DNA of 64,000 nucleotides from Triticum aestivum (lineage: Eukaryota > Streptophyta > Magnoliopsida > Poales > Poaceae), in assembly GCF_018294505.1 (NCBI RefSeq), contig NC_057808.1, positions 359,380,588 to 359,444,587 on the forward strand. The letters run 5' to 3'. Below the pieces are notes generated by a model. The model was not told where the DNA came from. It did no database searches and worked only from the letters and a program-made list of their open reading frames with translations. Both the position numbers and the translations under genes were made by a program. Shown in pieces: positions 48,994-62,500 of this stretch (position 1 is its first letter; every line of letters begins with the position of its first letter).

Positions 48994-51758
48994 ATGCTGC
49001 ACCACTCGAGGGCATTGAAAACATTCCCGTTGTGCGTGAATTCCTCGACGTCTTTCCTGAAGAACTTCCAGGGATTCCCCCTGCTAGAGCTGTCGAATTC
49101 ATCATCAACTTGAAACCAGGCACCACTCCTATAGCCAAGCGACCCTACAAAATGCCGCCGCATGAACTCCTTGAGCTTAAGGAGGAAATCGACAAATCTC
49201 TTCGCAAAGGATTCATTCGCCCAAGTTGCTCTCCTTGTGGAGCACCTTCTCTCTTTGTCAAGAAGAAGGATGGGACAAACCGGTTAGTTCAAGACTACCG
49301 TCCTATAAACCAAGCTACCATTCAGAATAAATACCCTCTTCCTCGGATCAATGATCTATATGATCAACTGGCGGGTTCGTCAGTGTTCTCTAAGCTCGAC
49401 TTGAGGTTGGGTTACCACCAGATCCATGTTCGCGAAGAGGATATCCCAAAGACCGCCTTCGTGACTCGCTATGGTTCATACGAGTACACCGTCATGTCTT
49501 TCGGTTTAACCAATGCTCCAGCCACCTTATCTCGTCTGATGAACTATATATTCATGGATTACCTCGACAAGTTCATTGTGGTTTATCTGGATGATATCCT
49601 GGTATTTTCCAAGAGCGAAGAAGAACATGCAGAACATCTTCGTCTTGTGCTGGAAAAGCTACGAGAGCATCAACTATATGCCAAGTTCTCCAAATGTGAA
49701 TTCTGGCTACCCGAAGTAACCTATCTCGGGCATGTCATCTCTAAGGATGGTATTGCCGTCAACCCTGAACGAGTTCAGGCTATTCTTGATTGGACTCCTC
49801 CCAAGAACGTTAAGCAAGTCAGAAGTTTTCTCGGTCTCGCCAGCTATTGCCGTCGATTCGTCGAGAACTTCTCCAAGATCGCCAGGCCTCTGACTAACCT
49901 GTTGCATAAGGGCGTCAAGTTCCAATGGACAGACAAATGTCAGGAAAGTTTCCAGGCACTCAAAGACAAGTTGACTTCTGCTCCAGTTCTAGCTCCACCT
50001 GATACTAAGAAGGACTTCGTCATTTACTGCGACGCTTCCCGTCAAGGATTAGGCTGTGTCCTAATGCAAGACCGCAAAGTGATTGCTTATGCCTCTCGGC
50101 AATTGCGCCCTCACGAAGAGAACTACCCAGTTCACGACCTCGAACTTGCTGCTGTCATTCATGCGCTGAAGCAGTGGCGACATTACCTTCTTGGTAATCG
50201 TTGCAAGATCTTCACTGACCACCAAAGTCTGAAGTATCTGTTTACTCAGCCAGATCTGAACCTCCGGCAGCGGAGATGGATGGAGCTTGTTGCAGACTTT
50301 GACTTGGGTATTTCCTATACGCCAGGCAAGGCTAATGTAATGGCTGATGCCTTGAGCAGCAAGTCTTACTGCAACCACCTCCAGGTTCACAAAGTTCAGC
50401 CCTCGCTTGTTGAAGAATACAGGAAGCTGAACCTCCATATTGTTCGTTTGGGTGCACTCGCTCCCCCTCCTAAGGAGTTTGGCAAGGTGAACCTCCACGT
50501 TGTTACCCAGGGTTCCCTCAATACCCTAGTTGCTAAACCAGATCTCGTGGACAGCATCAAAAGGCTACAGAAGTATGACTCTGAAGCCCACAAGATTAAG
50601 CGCTACCTCGCAGAAGGAAAGCCCTCATTCTTCACCATTGCTGAAGATGGCACCTTATACTTCAAGGGCCGCCTAGTGGTGCCATGTGCAGAGAAAAACC
50701 TGGATATGACACAGGAAGTTATGAAAGAAGCTCATGATACGCCTCTATGTATCCATCCTGGTAGTACAAAGATGTACCAAGACATCCGTCAAAGATTCTG
50801 GTGGTCTAATATGAAGCAAGCCATTGCTCGTTATGTTGCTGAGTGTGACGTTTGCCGTCGTATCAAAGCAGAACATCAAAGGCCTGCTGGAACTCTGCAA
50901 CCTATCTCTATTCCTGAATGGAAATGGGACCATGTTGAGATGGACTTCGTCACTGGATTTCCCAAATCACAGAAAGGTAATGATGCTATTCTTGTTGTCA
51001 TTGACCGGCTTTCCAAAGTTGCACATTTTCTGGCAGTCAAAGAAACGATCACTGCTAGCCAATTGGCAACGCTCTATATGTCCAGGATTGTTTCACTCCA
51101 CGGTATTCCATTGGTTATCAGTTCAGACCGTGGCAGCTTATTCACTTCAAGATTCTGGGCAAGTTTCCAAGAAGCCATGGGAACTCATCTGTCATTCAGT
51201 ACTGTGTTTCATCCTCAGTCGCAAGGGCAAGTTGAACGCGTCAACCAAGTTCTCGAAGACATGCTTCGAGCTTGTGTTATTTCCTTCGGCAAGAAATGGG
51301 AGGAATCTCTCCCGTATGCTGAGTTCTCTTATAATAATAGCTATCAAGCTAGTCTGAAGATGGCCCCCTTCGAAGTGTTATATGGACGAAAGTGCCGAAC
51401 CCCTCTGAACTGGTCAGAAACTGGGGAACGTCCACTCTTCGGTCCGGATATTATCCAAGAAGCCGAAGAACAAGTCCGCATTATCCGTGAGAATCTCAAG
51501 ACTGCTCAGTCACGTCAGAAGAGTCAGTATGACCATCATCATAAAGACATGGTCTATCAACCTGGCGAAAAGGCTTATCTTCGAGTCACACCTATGAAGG
51601 GTGCTCACCGCTTCGGGATCAAGGGCAAGCTAGCTCCTCGCTATATTGGCCCATTCACTATTCTCGAAAGGCGTGGAAAAGTGGCAAACCAACTGGAGCT
51701 ACCGCCGAACCTTTCTCAGGTTCACGATGTGTTCCATGTGTCACAGCTCCGCCGTTGA
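48990..51758 (+). pseudogene. Pol: reverse transcriptase, RNase H, integrase (Tekay-like)
   Basis: A 922-codon open frame. [80 protein letters not shown]. RNase [57 protein letters not shown]. Integrase: [71 protein letters not shown]; all catalytic acids present. The C-terminus reaches [20 protein letters not shown] and [12 protein letters not shown], then TGA at 51756. The frame continues into the chromodomain. This is the best-preserved pol here. Confidence 0.93.
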
Positions 51759-51989
51759 TTCAAGGACCCAATCCGACCTGTGGATCATGAAGTGCTCGAA
51801 TTGCAGCAAGACCTCTCCTATAAGGAGCATCCGGTCCGCATTCTCGACCAAGCTGAACGCCGCACACGTCAGAAGGCGATCAAGTTTCTCAAAGTCCAGT
51901 GGTTGCACCATTCTGAAGATGAGGCCACTTGGGAACGAGAGGATCGTCTGCGCGAAGAATACCCCGCACTGTTTCCTTCTACCTCCTAA
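51759..51989 (+). pseudogene. Chromodomain at the pol C-terminus
   Basis: In frame after the TGA at 51756-51758: ELQQDLSYKEHPVRILDQAE, AIKFLKVQWLHHSEDEATWE, REEYPALFPS, ending TAA. The ILD...FLKVQW..H...EATWE pattern is the chromovirus chromodomain, which directs integration by binding chromatin marks. The stop codon separates it from integrase in this copy. Confidence 0.85.
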
Positions 51990-52024
51990 ATCTCGGGACG
52001 AGATTTCTTGTAGTGGAGGAGATT

Positions 52025-54943
52025 TGTAACACCCCGAGAATCATGCTACAGTAACTCTTTGTGATTAAGCTAATCATGTTGCTAAACAGGGCTTGATCAC
52101 ATTGGCATCGCATTTCTGCTCAAACTCCTAATTCAAACTTCAATTAAATTTAAAGTGGAAAATAAAAGTTTTCAAAATTTTAAATAGAAATGTTCGGGCC
52201 ATGTCAATTATTGCATCGGTAATTATGGTGAAGTAATCACATTTTTATAAAATGCCTAAACGCTTTTAAATGAATTAAAACAGAAAAGAAAATAAATAAA
52301 AAAGAAAAGAAAATGCAACAGGGGAGAAACAAACAAAAAAAGAGAAGAAGAGAAACCCCCCTTCCCCCACTGGACCCTGGCCCACCCCGCGCGACCGTGC
52401 CCTCCCCTTCCCTGTTCCCCCGACTGGGGTCGGAACAGGGGCAGGTCCCCGCCGCACCACCTCGCCGGCGACGGGGGAGGATAAGGCCGCCCCGACGCCT
52501 CGGCCTCCGCCCATCCCTCCCACTTGCCCCTCTCGCTCGCCTCTGCGCCCCCTCCCCCAGATCCACCTCTCCCCTCACCCTCTCCTTCGTTCTGGAGAGG
52601 AGACCGACGCGGTCGCCGCCGTTCTCCGTCGTTCACGCGGCCACCGAGCCCCGTTCCCCTCCCCGACGTGTCCACGAGCTCCGCCGCGTCGAGCCCGTCC
52701 TCCCCGACCACCTGCTCGAGCCGGGACCCCCTACATCACCCCCCAACGCCGTCGCCTTCTTCCTCGGGTCGCCGCCGTCTCCTTCGACTCCGGCGACTGC
52801 TGCAGCTACTAAGCCACCCACGGGCCTTTCTTGCACCGCGCGGTGAGCCCCTCATCCTCTCCCCTCGCTCTCCTGGCCTCTTGAGCTCTTGTAGCCGCCG
52901 CTCTGCTTGCGCCCGAACGCGTCGCCGCGGAGCTTGCCGTCGGCAAGGCTCCGGTGACCTTTTGGTCACGGGCTCAAGCCCGTTGCACTCCCCACAGCGC
53001 GTAGATGCTCCCCAGCCCCTCCGCTTGCTCGATAGCACGCCGTAGCCCCGTTTCCGTCGAGCACCCGTGCACACCGCCGCCTCCGCCGCTCGCCGGCGCC
53101 GATTGCGGCCAAGTCCGGCGAAGCTACGACCACCACTGGATGCGGCGCTGCGAGCTCCTTCGAATGAGCCTAGCCCCGCTCCTCCCCGAGCCCCGTAGCG
53201 CGATTCCGGCCAACTCCGGCGAGGGGCCGCCTCTGTTTTGGTCGCCGGAGTCGCTCCGGCGCTGGCCGCCGATGTGGCTGGCCAGGGGCCACCCCAGAGC
53301 CACTGCCAGTGGGCCCCGTGGGTCCCAGTTGACTGGGTTGACCCAGTCAACTGCTGACTGGGCAGGCCCCAGCCACTGACGTGCGGGCCCCACCACTTAA
53401 TCCGATAATTAAAAAGTTTTTATAATTAAAACTAATTAGTTTAGGTAATTAGACTATGACAGGTGGGGTCCAGTAGTTAATTAATATAATTTTAGTTAAT
53501 TTAATCTTCTGATTAGTCCACTGTCTATGACAGGTAGGACCCACCTGTCTGGTTTGACTGGTCAGCCGACCTGTTGACCTGCTGACGTCAGCATTACCTC
53601 ATGCTGACGTCATAATTCATTTTTGCTAAATTCAAATAATTCCAGAAATTCAAATAATCTTCGAAAATTCATATCTTTTAAACCGTAACTCGGATGAAAA
53701 TGTTTTCTACATGAAAGTTGCTCAGAACGACGAGACAAGTCAAAATACGCAGTCCGTTCGTCCACCACACCTCCCTAACCTATCGAACTAGCAACTTTCC
53801 CCCTCTGGTCCGTCTGTCCGAAAACGCGAAACATCGGGAATACTTCTCGGATGTTCCCTCCCTTCGCCGGAACCACCTACTGTTGCGATAGGACACACCT
53901 AGCACCGCTCATTGTCATGGCACGCATCGTCTTGTTTATGTTTGCATTGTATTTACTATTTCTCCCCCCCTCTTCTCTCCGGTAGACTACGAGACTGACG
54001 CTGCTGCTGCCCAGTTCGACTACGGAGTCGACGACCCCTCCTACTTGCCAGAGCAACCAGGCAAGCCGCCCCCCCTTGATCACCAGATATCGCCTATTCT
54101 TCTCAATACTGCTTGCATTAGAGTAGTGTAGCATGTTACTGCTTTCCGATATCCTATCCTGATGCATAGCCTAACCTTGCTACTACTGTTGTTACCTTTA
54201 CCTGCAATCCTACATGCTTAGTATAGGATGCTAGTTTTCCATCAGTGGCCCTACATTCTTGTCCGTCTGCTGTGCTATACTATCGGGCCGTGATCACCTG
54301 GGCGGTGATCACGGGTATATACTTATATACTATATACATGACACATGTGATGACTAAAGTCGGGTCGGCTCGTAGGAGTACCCGCGAGTGGATCTTTGTG
54401 GCGGAGCGACAGGGCAGGTTGAGACCGCCTAGGTGACAGGTGGGCCTGGCCCTGGTCGGCGTTCGCGGTTACTTAACACGCTTAACGAGATCTTGGTATT
54501 TGATCTGAGTCTGGCCATTTGGTCTATACGCACTAACCATCTACGTGGGAGTAGTTATGGGTATCCCGACGTCGTGGTTTCAGCCGAAGCTCTTTTGACG
54601 TCAGCAACTGAGTGGCGCGCGCCGCATTGGACCGTAAGCTCGCGCTTGTATTAAGGGGGCTAGGTCTGCTTCTGGCCGCGTACGCAACGTGCAGGTGTGC
54701 ATAGGGCGATGGGCCCAGACCCCTGCGCGCATAGGTTTAGACCGGCGTGCTGACCTCTCTGTTGAGCCTAGGTGGGGCTGCGACGCGTTGATCTTACGAG
54801 GCCGGGCATGACCCAGAAAAGTGTGTCCGGCCAAATGGGATCGAGCGTGTTGGGTTATGTGGTGCACCCCTGCAGGGAAGTTTATCTATTCGAATAGCTG
54901 TGTCCCACGGTAAAAGGACGACCCGGAGTTGTACCTTGACTCA
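52025..54943 (+). repeat. 3' LTR of the chromovirus, truncated
   Basis: Preceded by a purine-rich GTGGAGGAGATT. It parallels 42583-45427. It has about 90 bp absent from the 5' LTR (52535-52622) and lacks a 22-bp GC stretch the 5' LTR has near 42930. It stops at CCTTGAC/TCAACG, where sequence of the minus-strand relative begins. Exon-like island A is retained at 53986-54060. Confidence 0.9.
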
Positions 54944-55427
54944 ACGATTAGTGTGGTTAATCTGGCCCAAAGGAACATCGGGAACGGACGGAAAGATTTG
55001 CAAATGCATCAGACTATTTAGAAACTTGGGGTGACTCGGACAGCATAACGGCTGTGAATGCTCAAAAGATTTGAGACATCCTGCAAATTGGTGGCATAAC
55101 CACTTAACATCACATTATCAGTGTTCGGAGATCAACTAAGAACACATGGAAGTAGTAGAAACTGAACTGAGGCTTCAGACCAACAATCCTACGAGTCTAC
55201 GGATTAGTAACACGTGATCCTGATAGAAAGATGAGAAGCCTAGTTCTTAATCCCCGTAGAAGAGAAGAGGGTGACTCAGATCAGAAGGGCATAAGGTATA
55301 AGAAGTAAAAAGAGCCTTACGTTTCCTCCCACAATCAATTCCCTTATATAACTAAAGCATTTCTAGACTCAACTTCGACCAGTTTGGCTTGGTAATCCTA
55401 CAGGCAGTCAGGCTCTGATACCAAAGC
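54944..55427 (-). other. Partial 5' internal region of the tandem element
   Basis: Nearly identical to 62952-63438 (about three substitutions and one indel seen). It ends abruptly at the junction with the chromovirus 3' LTR, with AC shared by both sides. Confidence 0.85.
55412..55423 (-). other. Primer-binding site, initiator-Met tRNA type (copy 1)
   Basis: The minus strand reads TGGTATCAGAGC, four bases from the LTR edge at 55428. Confidence 0.9.
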
Positions 55428-58400
55428 TGTCGGGACCCCGATTCCAAGTCACATCGATCTAGCCGGTAACACCTCATATCACTTTGCGGCCTCAAGCACG
55501 GTATTCCCACGGGTGTCGCCTTACCATGGCCCGGGACTGTTTGCGTCTTTTAGCTCACGTATATGATAGTGTCGCTAGCATCCATATGACAGAGAACCCG
55601 GGCCGACATGACTAGTCGTGAACCCAAAGTGGCACTAACTTACGGGGACAGGCATACATGAATCAACATCGAGCATGTCGGTCAGCAGCGTGCGAATCCG
55701 GGTTGTAGCACTGGGCTAACAGGACTCCGGGAACCCGGACTGTAGCAGGCTAGGCAGGACTCCGGATGTCACCGCGTGACATTTCCCCGAAGGGACAGAC
55801 ACAGGAACGAAGTGAATCACATGCCGGCCAGTCAAGTGTTCCGGAGCAGTAGTGCTGGGCTAGCAGGACCCCGGTGAACCGGGCTGTAGCGGACTACTAT
55901 GGCTCATGGAAGCACAAGACTACATTTCCCCATAAGAGAGGCTACCAAGGATAAACAACTAGGTTGTCGGATCCCACACATACCAAGCATTTCAATCATA
56001 CACTCAATATGCTCGATATGTGCAAATACAACATGGCATCACAACAAGACTCTACGACTCAGAGTATTTATTCATTAGGCTCCGAAGAGCCAGATATTAC
56101 AAACATGGGTCTCATGACCCAACATTCAGAGCATACAAGTCAAAACACATGCGGAAGCTTAACATGTCTGAGTACAGACATCTATAAATGAAAAAGGCTG
56201 AGAAGCCTGACTATCTACCAGATCCTGCCGAGGGCACAAGATCGTAGCTGAGGTAACAAGCTAAACGTCGAAGTCCACACAGAACTACTAGCGAGACTGA
56301 CGTCTCTCTGCAAAACATAAAATAAGCAAACGTGAGTACAAATGTACCCAGCAAGACTTACATCAGGACTATCTATATATGCATCGGTATCAACAAAGGG
56401 GGTGGTGGAGTTTAACTGCAGCAAGCCAGCTTTGACTCGGTGGCTATCCTGAACTATGACTGCAAGTAACTCTTTTGAGGTGGCGCACACGAGTCCACAT
56501 ATTCACCATATCAATACACCACTATGGATCCGCTCCCGTCTCCCTACGAGAACGCCATCCATAGCACTCACGCTTATCTTGCGCATTTTAGAGTATCCAC
56601 TTTCACTTGTCTATGAACTGTACAGGCGACCCAGAAGTCCTTTACCGTGGACACGGCTATTCGAATAGATCATATTAACCCTGCAGGGGTGTACTTCGTC
56701 ACACACGCTCTCGCCACTTACCACCATGTACACCTCGTGTACCTCGGCAACCTTCAAGCGGAAGCCTGGCGAGGGAGTCGGCCACGACCTGACTAACCAC
56801 ACAAGTCTCTCGTCCAGGTTTATCGCCTATTCGGGTTCCATCCGCAAGGAGATCCGGCCGGGGTGTCGCTCACGGCCCGAAACGATGTGAACAGGGTTCC
56901 CAAGCCCACCTCGACGGATGGATCTACGCTTGGTACACCGTGCCACGGTGCCTAGTCTGTCCCAAGCCCACCTGTACCGGGTACCACTTGGTAGACTACT
57001 AACACTACCTACAAACACCAGAAACTAGTTGCAACTCCTGGACAGAGATCAAGTTGATTAATAAGTCGAGAGGGGCACTTAAGCATTCCAATGTGTGGTT
57101 GTAACTGTTCATGGATCACAAACACAGAACTCAGTTCCTGAGGACGGTTTCAATGAGACAACCCACCATGTACTCCTACATGGCCTCTCACCGCTACCTT
57201 TACCAAATCGTGTTCACACACTTAGCTCTCAACAGTAGGACATGTTCACCACATTCCAATTCATTCCCGATGAATCAGACCTGACACAACTCTAAGCAAT
57301 AGCAGGCATGACAAACAAGCATGAATGAGTAGGCACATCAGGGCTCAAACAACTCCTACTCATGCTAGTGGGTTTCATCTATTTACTGTGGCAATGACAG
57401 GTCATGCAGAGGATAAAGGGGTTCAGCTACCGCAGCAAGTAACAGATAGATCGTTGTTGTCCTAATGCAGTAAAAGAGAGCAGGAGCGAGAGAGTGGGAT
57501 TGTATCGAAATGAGCAAGGGGGTTTTGCTTGCCTGGCACTTCTGAAGATAACATTGAGTCTTCATTAGTGTCAACGATCACAACGTCGGAGCAGCGTCTA
57601 CCGAGAGGGGACAATAACCGGCAAACAAGGAAAACCAATCAATGCAATGCAACAATATGATGCATGAATGTGAATGTGACATGGCAATATGCTGTGAATT
57701 GAGCTAATGCAGCTAGCAACAAGTGCAAGGGAGTCCATTTGAACCAAGGGTTCAAATGCAAACTCTAGTTTGAGCATTTAAAATGCCATTTGAATGTTTT
57801 CACTTATACAGCAGGTATAAGTTTGTTTTTCATGCATGAAAGTAGCATAAATAGATAGATTGGATTTTTCTGATAATTTTTCATATATCAATTATTTGAT
57901 TTGGAACTACGGTTGAATTTCTATGAATTTTAGAAGTTTGCACTATTTTCTGAAATTTCCTGTATAAGAATAATTCCAGTAATTAAATTACTGCGTCAGC
58001 ACTACGTCAGGATGACGTCAGCAAGTCAACAGTGGCTGGTCCAGGTCAAACCTGACCAGTGGGTCCCGCGTGTCAGTCTCTCAGTGCCTAATTAAGTTTA
58101 GGTTTAAACTAAACTAACTTTTAACAGGGGCTGGCCCCACATGGCAGTGGCTAGGATTAGATTAGCAAGGTCATTAGTCTAATCAACTTGTGGTTAGGCC
58201 GGAGTTTAGTCGGCGGCGACAGCACGCACGGCGGAGGCTCACCGGAATTCCTCCTCCGGCGGCCTAAAGCGCGGCGGAGGGCATCTACGCGTTGCTCGTG
58301 CTCGTCCGCATCGAGAAGTGCAAGCAACAGTGGCTAGGGCGGCCCGTAGCGATGGCAATGGCGACAAGTGCGGTGGCCGGAGCTCGGTGGTGCACGAGCG

Positions 58401-59567
58401 CAGGGCACGGCTCGCCCTCGAGGGAACCAGGTAGCTAGGCCGCATCTAGGGGGCCCTAGGAGCACGGTGGGCAACACAGATGGGTGTGGTAAGCTCAGAG
58501 GTGAGCAGGAGGTCGGCCATGGCGGACGACGGCCTCGGGAGCTCGTGGGGCGGCGGCTAGAGGAAGCTAGCGAGAGGGGAAGGTGAGGGGAAAAGCTCAG
58601 GGGCTCACGGTGATGTCAGTAGTGTGGTCGGTGGGCTCAGGGACGCGGAGACGGTGGCAAATCGACGGCGGCGATCCTCGGTGGCCGAGGAGGGGAACGG
58701 CGGAGCTGGCGGCATCCAGGGCTTCCGGCGCCTTCCTTCTTGGTGAGGGAGGAAGAGGGGAACGAGGCGGGGCTTCCTGGCGCGTCAGCGAGGCGAGGGG
58801 AGCACGGTGGTCATGGCTACGGCGAGCGGCGCTCTCAGGTGCGTTCGGTGACGAGAGGAAGGGAGAGCAGAGGAGGAGGAGGGTTCCAGAGAGAGTGAGA
58901 GGGTCAGGGTGTGCGTGGCGTCGCGGGAGGCGCCCAGGGCAACGAGGGGGCAGCCAGGCAGAGTGGAGGTGGCGCGCGCGTGCGGCGAGCACACGCCCTC
59001 CTGCCTACTGGCAGGAGGTTGAAGACGGTGCGGCGGCTGGGCTGGGCCAGCTACAGTGCTGGGCCAGGTGGGCTGTCAAGGAGGTAAGCCCGGGTGGGGT
59101 TTCTCTCTCTCTCTCTCTCCTTTTCTAATTCTGTTTTCTGTTTTCTATTTTCTGCAATTGTTTTGGCTTTATTAAAATGCCAGAGCATTTCCAAAAAATC
59201 CTGATAATATTTGTGGGCACTGTTGAAATTATTCCCAACAGCCCTCAACTAGTTTCAGAATTATTAGAGCATTTAAAATATTTATAGGATTTAAATGCCC
59301 CAATTCAAATACAATATGAGTTAATTCAAAAATCCAGAAATGACCTAGAATTATGCTTATCATTTTGGCAGAGGTTTTTACCTTTATCAGAAATGATGAA
59401 CATTTCCAAAGGCATTTTGGGATCATTGAAAATATTTCATTGTGATCCTAGTTGGATTTCATTTGGTGCTAGGGTTTGAACATCCCCATTTCAAGTTTAG
59501 GCAAAATTTAAACATGATGCACACATGAATCTAGCCTAGTGCATTGCCAGGAGCTAGGGATGTGACA
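55428..59567 (-). repeat. Shared LTR (4140 bp) of the tandem element
   Basis: The plus-strand left edge is TGTCGGGACCCC and the right edge is GGGATGTGACA (minus start TGTCACATCCC). A GC-rich block at 58200-59060 and a CT microsatellite at 59101-59120 recall the GC-rich U3 of the chromovirus LTR. An exon-like stretch on minus (TTTTGCAG|, 56307-56215: RDVSLASSSVWTSTFSLLPQ) is weaker than island B. Frames in 58583-59128 are GC artefacts. Confidence 0.85.
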
Positions 59568-62500
59568 ACTCACCCCCCACTAAACAAAAATCTCGTCCCG
59601 AGATTCAAGCGTAGGGTAAGGTGAAAGGGGAACGCAAACTAACATAATCTTCACGATCCAATTGTTCTTCTCGAAGATGTTAATTCATTGCATCATCTTG
59701 ATCTTGACATCTTTTCTTTCGGGAGCTTCATCCAACTATGATGACGGAAGAGAGGGAAACTCTACAGGATTGATCTTCTCGAAGATCGAGCTATACAAGA
59801 TCAACTCGCGGAATGAGATGCTGAAACATCTCGAGTTGAGACACAAAACACATCGAGAGGGATGGAAGAACAAACGATGAGATTTGACTTGGTGGGCAAC
59901 AATCCTACGCTTAGGTAGGATGGTGCATGGGTTCCAAAGCAGCGAGGAGTTAATTGCCATGACTCCATAACAGGGCACCTTAGGAAAGGTGACTCGTAGA
60001 ATTCTTCCCTTAAGTGGCAAAAAGAATTACTTTTGATTCAGAGATCATTGAAACTCTTTATACCAGCCCAAGGCAAAACGCAACAATCGTTTGGCGGAGT
60101 ACGAAGGATGGCACAATGGCGGTGCAAGCTGGGAACAAAATGCAAATGATGGGAATGATTCTAGTAACTGGGGAGAAACCCAACAGTAGAGAGTGATTCC
60201 ACTATTGGAAAGGTTATAACAAAACCGAGGAGATTGGGGCCAATCCCAGTTATTGCTGACGATGACACCTAATGCTTGCGCGTGCTCTCAAGAACTTGAG
60301 CATTTCCATATTCATCAAGTTTTACCAATATCCGTGCCGAGGATCCTGGCATCCTTACTTCTATGATGAATAGTGATGGACAATGCGGATACAAAGGAAG
60401 ATAACACCTTCTCAGACTTCCCCTTAGCGAGGCTAAGGAAACAGAATCTGGATGATCGACCGAGAGACATTTAGCACTCCGCTTCTAATGTTCTCCTCGA
60501 TGTGCTAGTGCAACCCATTTGTAAAAATGGTTTGGTATGTAGAACATCAAGTAAAAGGTCAGACTTCGGGAGCACAATAGTCCATAAGGAATATCTATGG
60601 AAGTAGAATCTTATGAAATCCTTATGGAGAGGTGGCCAACTTCCTCAATCAAGATACTATAATAATAGGTCTTCCGGTTGGGTGTGTTGGCCACGACATC
60701 CACTCTACCGGTTACCGAGAGACCAATATTATAGCTCTTGGGAAACGTTCCAACCATCACATCTGCCCGAGATTCAGATCTGGTTGGTGGTAGGATATTC
60801 CAGACTCATCGAGTCTAGGAAGAAAAATGAAGGTTTGCAACACCAACTGACGAGATGACGTTGCGAGATTCTCAGGGGATGAACTACGATAGCAAGCTCC
60901 AAAACATGAGCTGGTTCTGCTACAACATGTGAACACGCTGTCCCAGACAAGCATGACCACATAGTAGTCTTACAAGAAAACACTACCGAGCTCTGGTTGG
61001 GAACCATCATTAAGATAACGAAGTCTTGTGCATGTCCGTCCGGGCCCTTCAGGAGTAGCGCGTGAACTTCTTTTCTTTGAACAAATCAATCAGTGGCTTG
61101 GTGTGCTAGGAAATACCGATGGGATGGAGGTAGCTAATCTCTCAAGCCATGGTATACTTTGCATGTGCATGACTGACTTGGGATGATTCCAGAGGAAGCA
61201 AAACTAACTTTCTCGAATTCACGACGGCAACTTGCACCTAATGCACGTGAACTTGGAGAAAGCCACTTCTTGCACCAAACATATACCTCATGAACAACAT
61301 GAAGGCAATGGTTACAAAGTTTTCAACACTAGGTTGATGTTCAACATGAATTAAGGAGGGGACAAGATGTTGTTGATGGGCTCAATAGCCACTCATCGGA
61401 GTTTCCATATCACTGGACTTCCACCATCATGTGAACACGGTGATAGCATTGGTCAGACCAAAGATGTAATGGTGTATGCTCGAGGAATCAACCACGAGTA
61501 AGACAACATTACGAACATCGTTGGTTCTGGTTTGATTTGGTAATAGCCCATACTCAAATCAAAGTTTGGTTAAGAGGATAGGTCCATTAATTGATCACGA
61601 GGACCAATCATTGAAGAAATCATCTTTCTACAACAAACACACACAAGAGATATCCTTTGGAAAGAACTAAGTCAGGCAAGCTTTTATCTTCCAACTCTCC
61701 AAGTTGTTGTTTAGCTTAACCAACTAGCTCAAGGTATCCAACACAGATTCTTGGAGAAAGAGTGGTTTATAGGAAAACCATTTGATCACGAGCTCAACAT
61801 AGCGGTCAGGTGTCAACCTGGTAACACTTCCGAGAAGATATTCGAGAAATCACGAACCACCGATATGTTGCTAAGCTCGAGAACAAACTTGCTTTTCAGG
61901 GCAAAACGATGTGAACAAAAAGAGCGAGGAATTGATACAATCCTAACTCGTTGACCAAAGAGTGCACCAGGAAAAATGGACTAGGTAACACGATCAATCT
62001 CAGGATGATGATTGAATAACCGGCACGCTAAGGATGAGAGTATTGTCATTAACTACCAAGCAACGAGTTGCTCAGAGTATTGATTTCACACATCACGGTT
62101 CACTTGTCGGTATTCCGGTTGTGACAACACGGAACCGAGGAATGAATAATGATGGCGAGAAGTATCACTTAATCAAGAATTCATAAGAGGTGGTGCAATT
62201 CTCATGACACTCTTGACATAAAAATGGTGACGCTCCAAGGTAGAGCAGAGCAAAAGCTGGATTGGCATTTTGGCCTGCGGAATACACTTGCTTTGACCCA
62301 ATCCTAGATATGGACGAGGTTTTGGAGTTTGTTTCTCCTAGTCATTCTGAAATAGAACGGCTTGACGGGCCACAAGGATAGTACGCATCGATGAACACGA
62401 TCGCACACATACCCTTGACTATCAATTGATAGATGAAGGTCGGAATACAGCTAAAGAGGGACAACCCCAAAGAACATATGATTATCTGAGTTGTGGATGC

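Larger units (their letters stand above)
42583..54943 (+). mobile_element. Tekay-like chromovirus (Ty3/gypsy) with extra ORF before gag
   Basis: 5' LTR 42583-46204, iMet-type PBS 46208, extra ORF 46540-47298, gag 47521, protease, RT-RNase H-integrase 48990-51758, chromodomain 51759-51989, purine-rich tract to 52024, 3' LTR 52025-54943 (truncated). The left flank is GCAAC, but no right duplication survives because the last roughly 0.78 kb of the 3' LTR is missing and joined to another element. The LTRs differ by substitutions and several indels, including an about 90-bp block present only in the 3' LTR (about 52535-52622), so the insertion is not recent. Confidence 0.9.

Noticed and set aside
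52008..52014. TTGTAGTG as a CACTA right end pairing with 21495
   Set aside because: It is in the chromovirus purine-tract region before the 3' LTR and lacks the matching terminal sequence; the intervening 30 kb contains unrelated intact units.
58583..59128. 181-codon frame in the LTR of the tandem element
   Set aside because: GC-rich LTR sequence, Arg/Gly-rich product with no domain. The overlapping minus frame is equally long.
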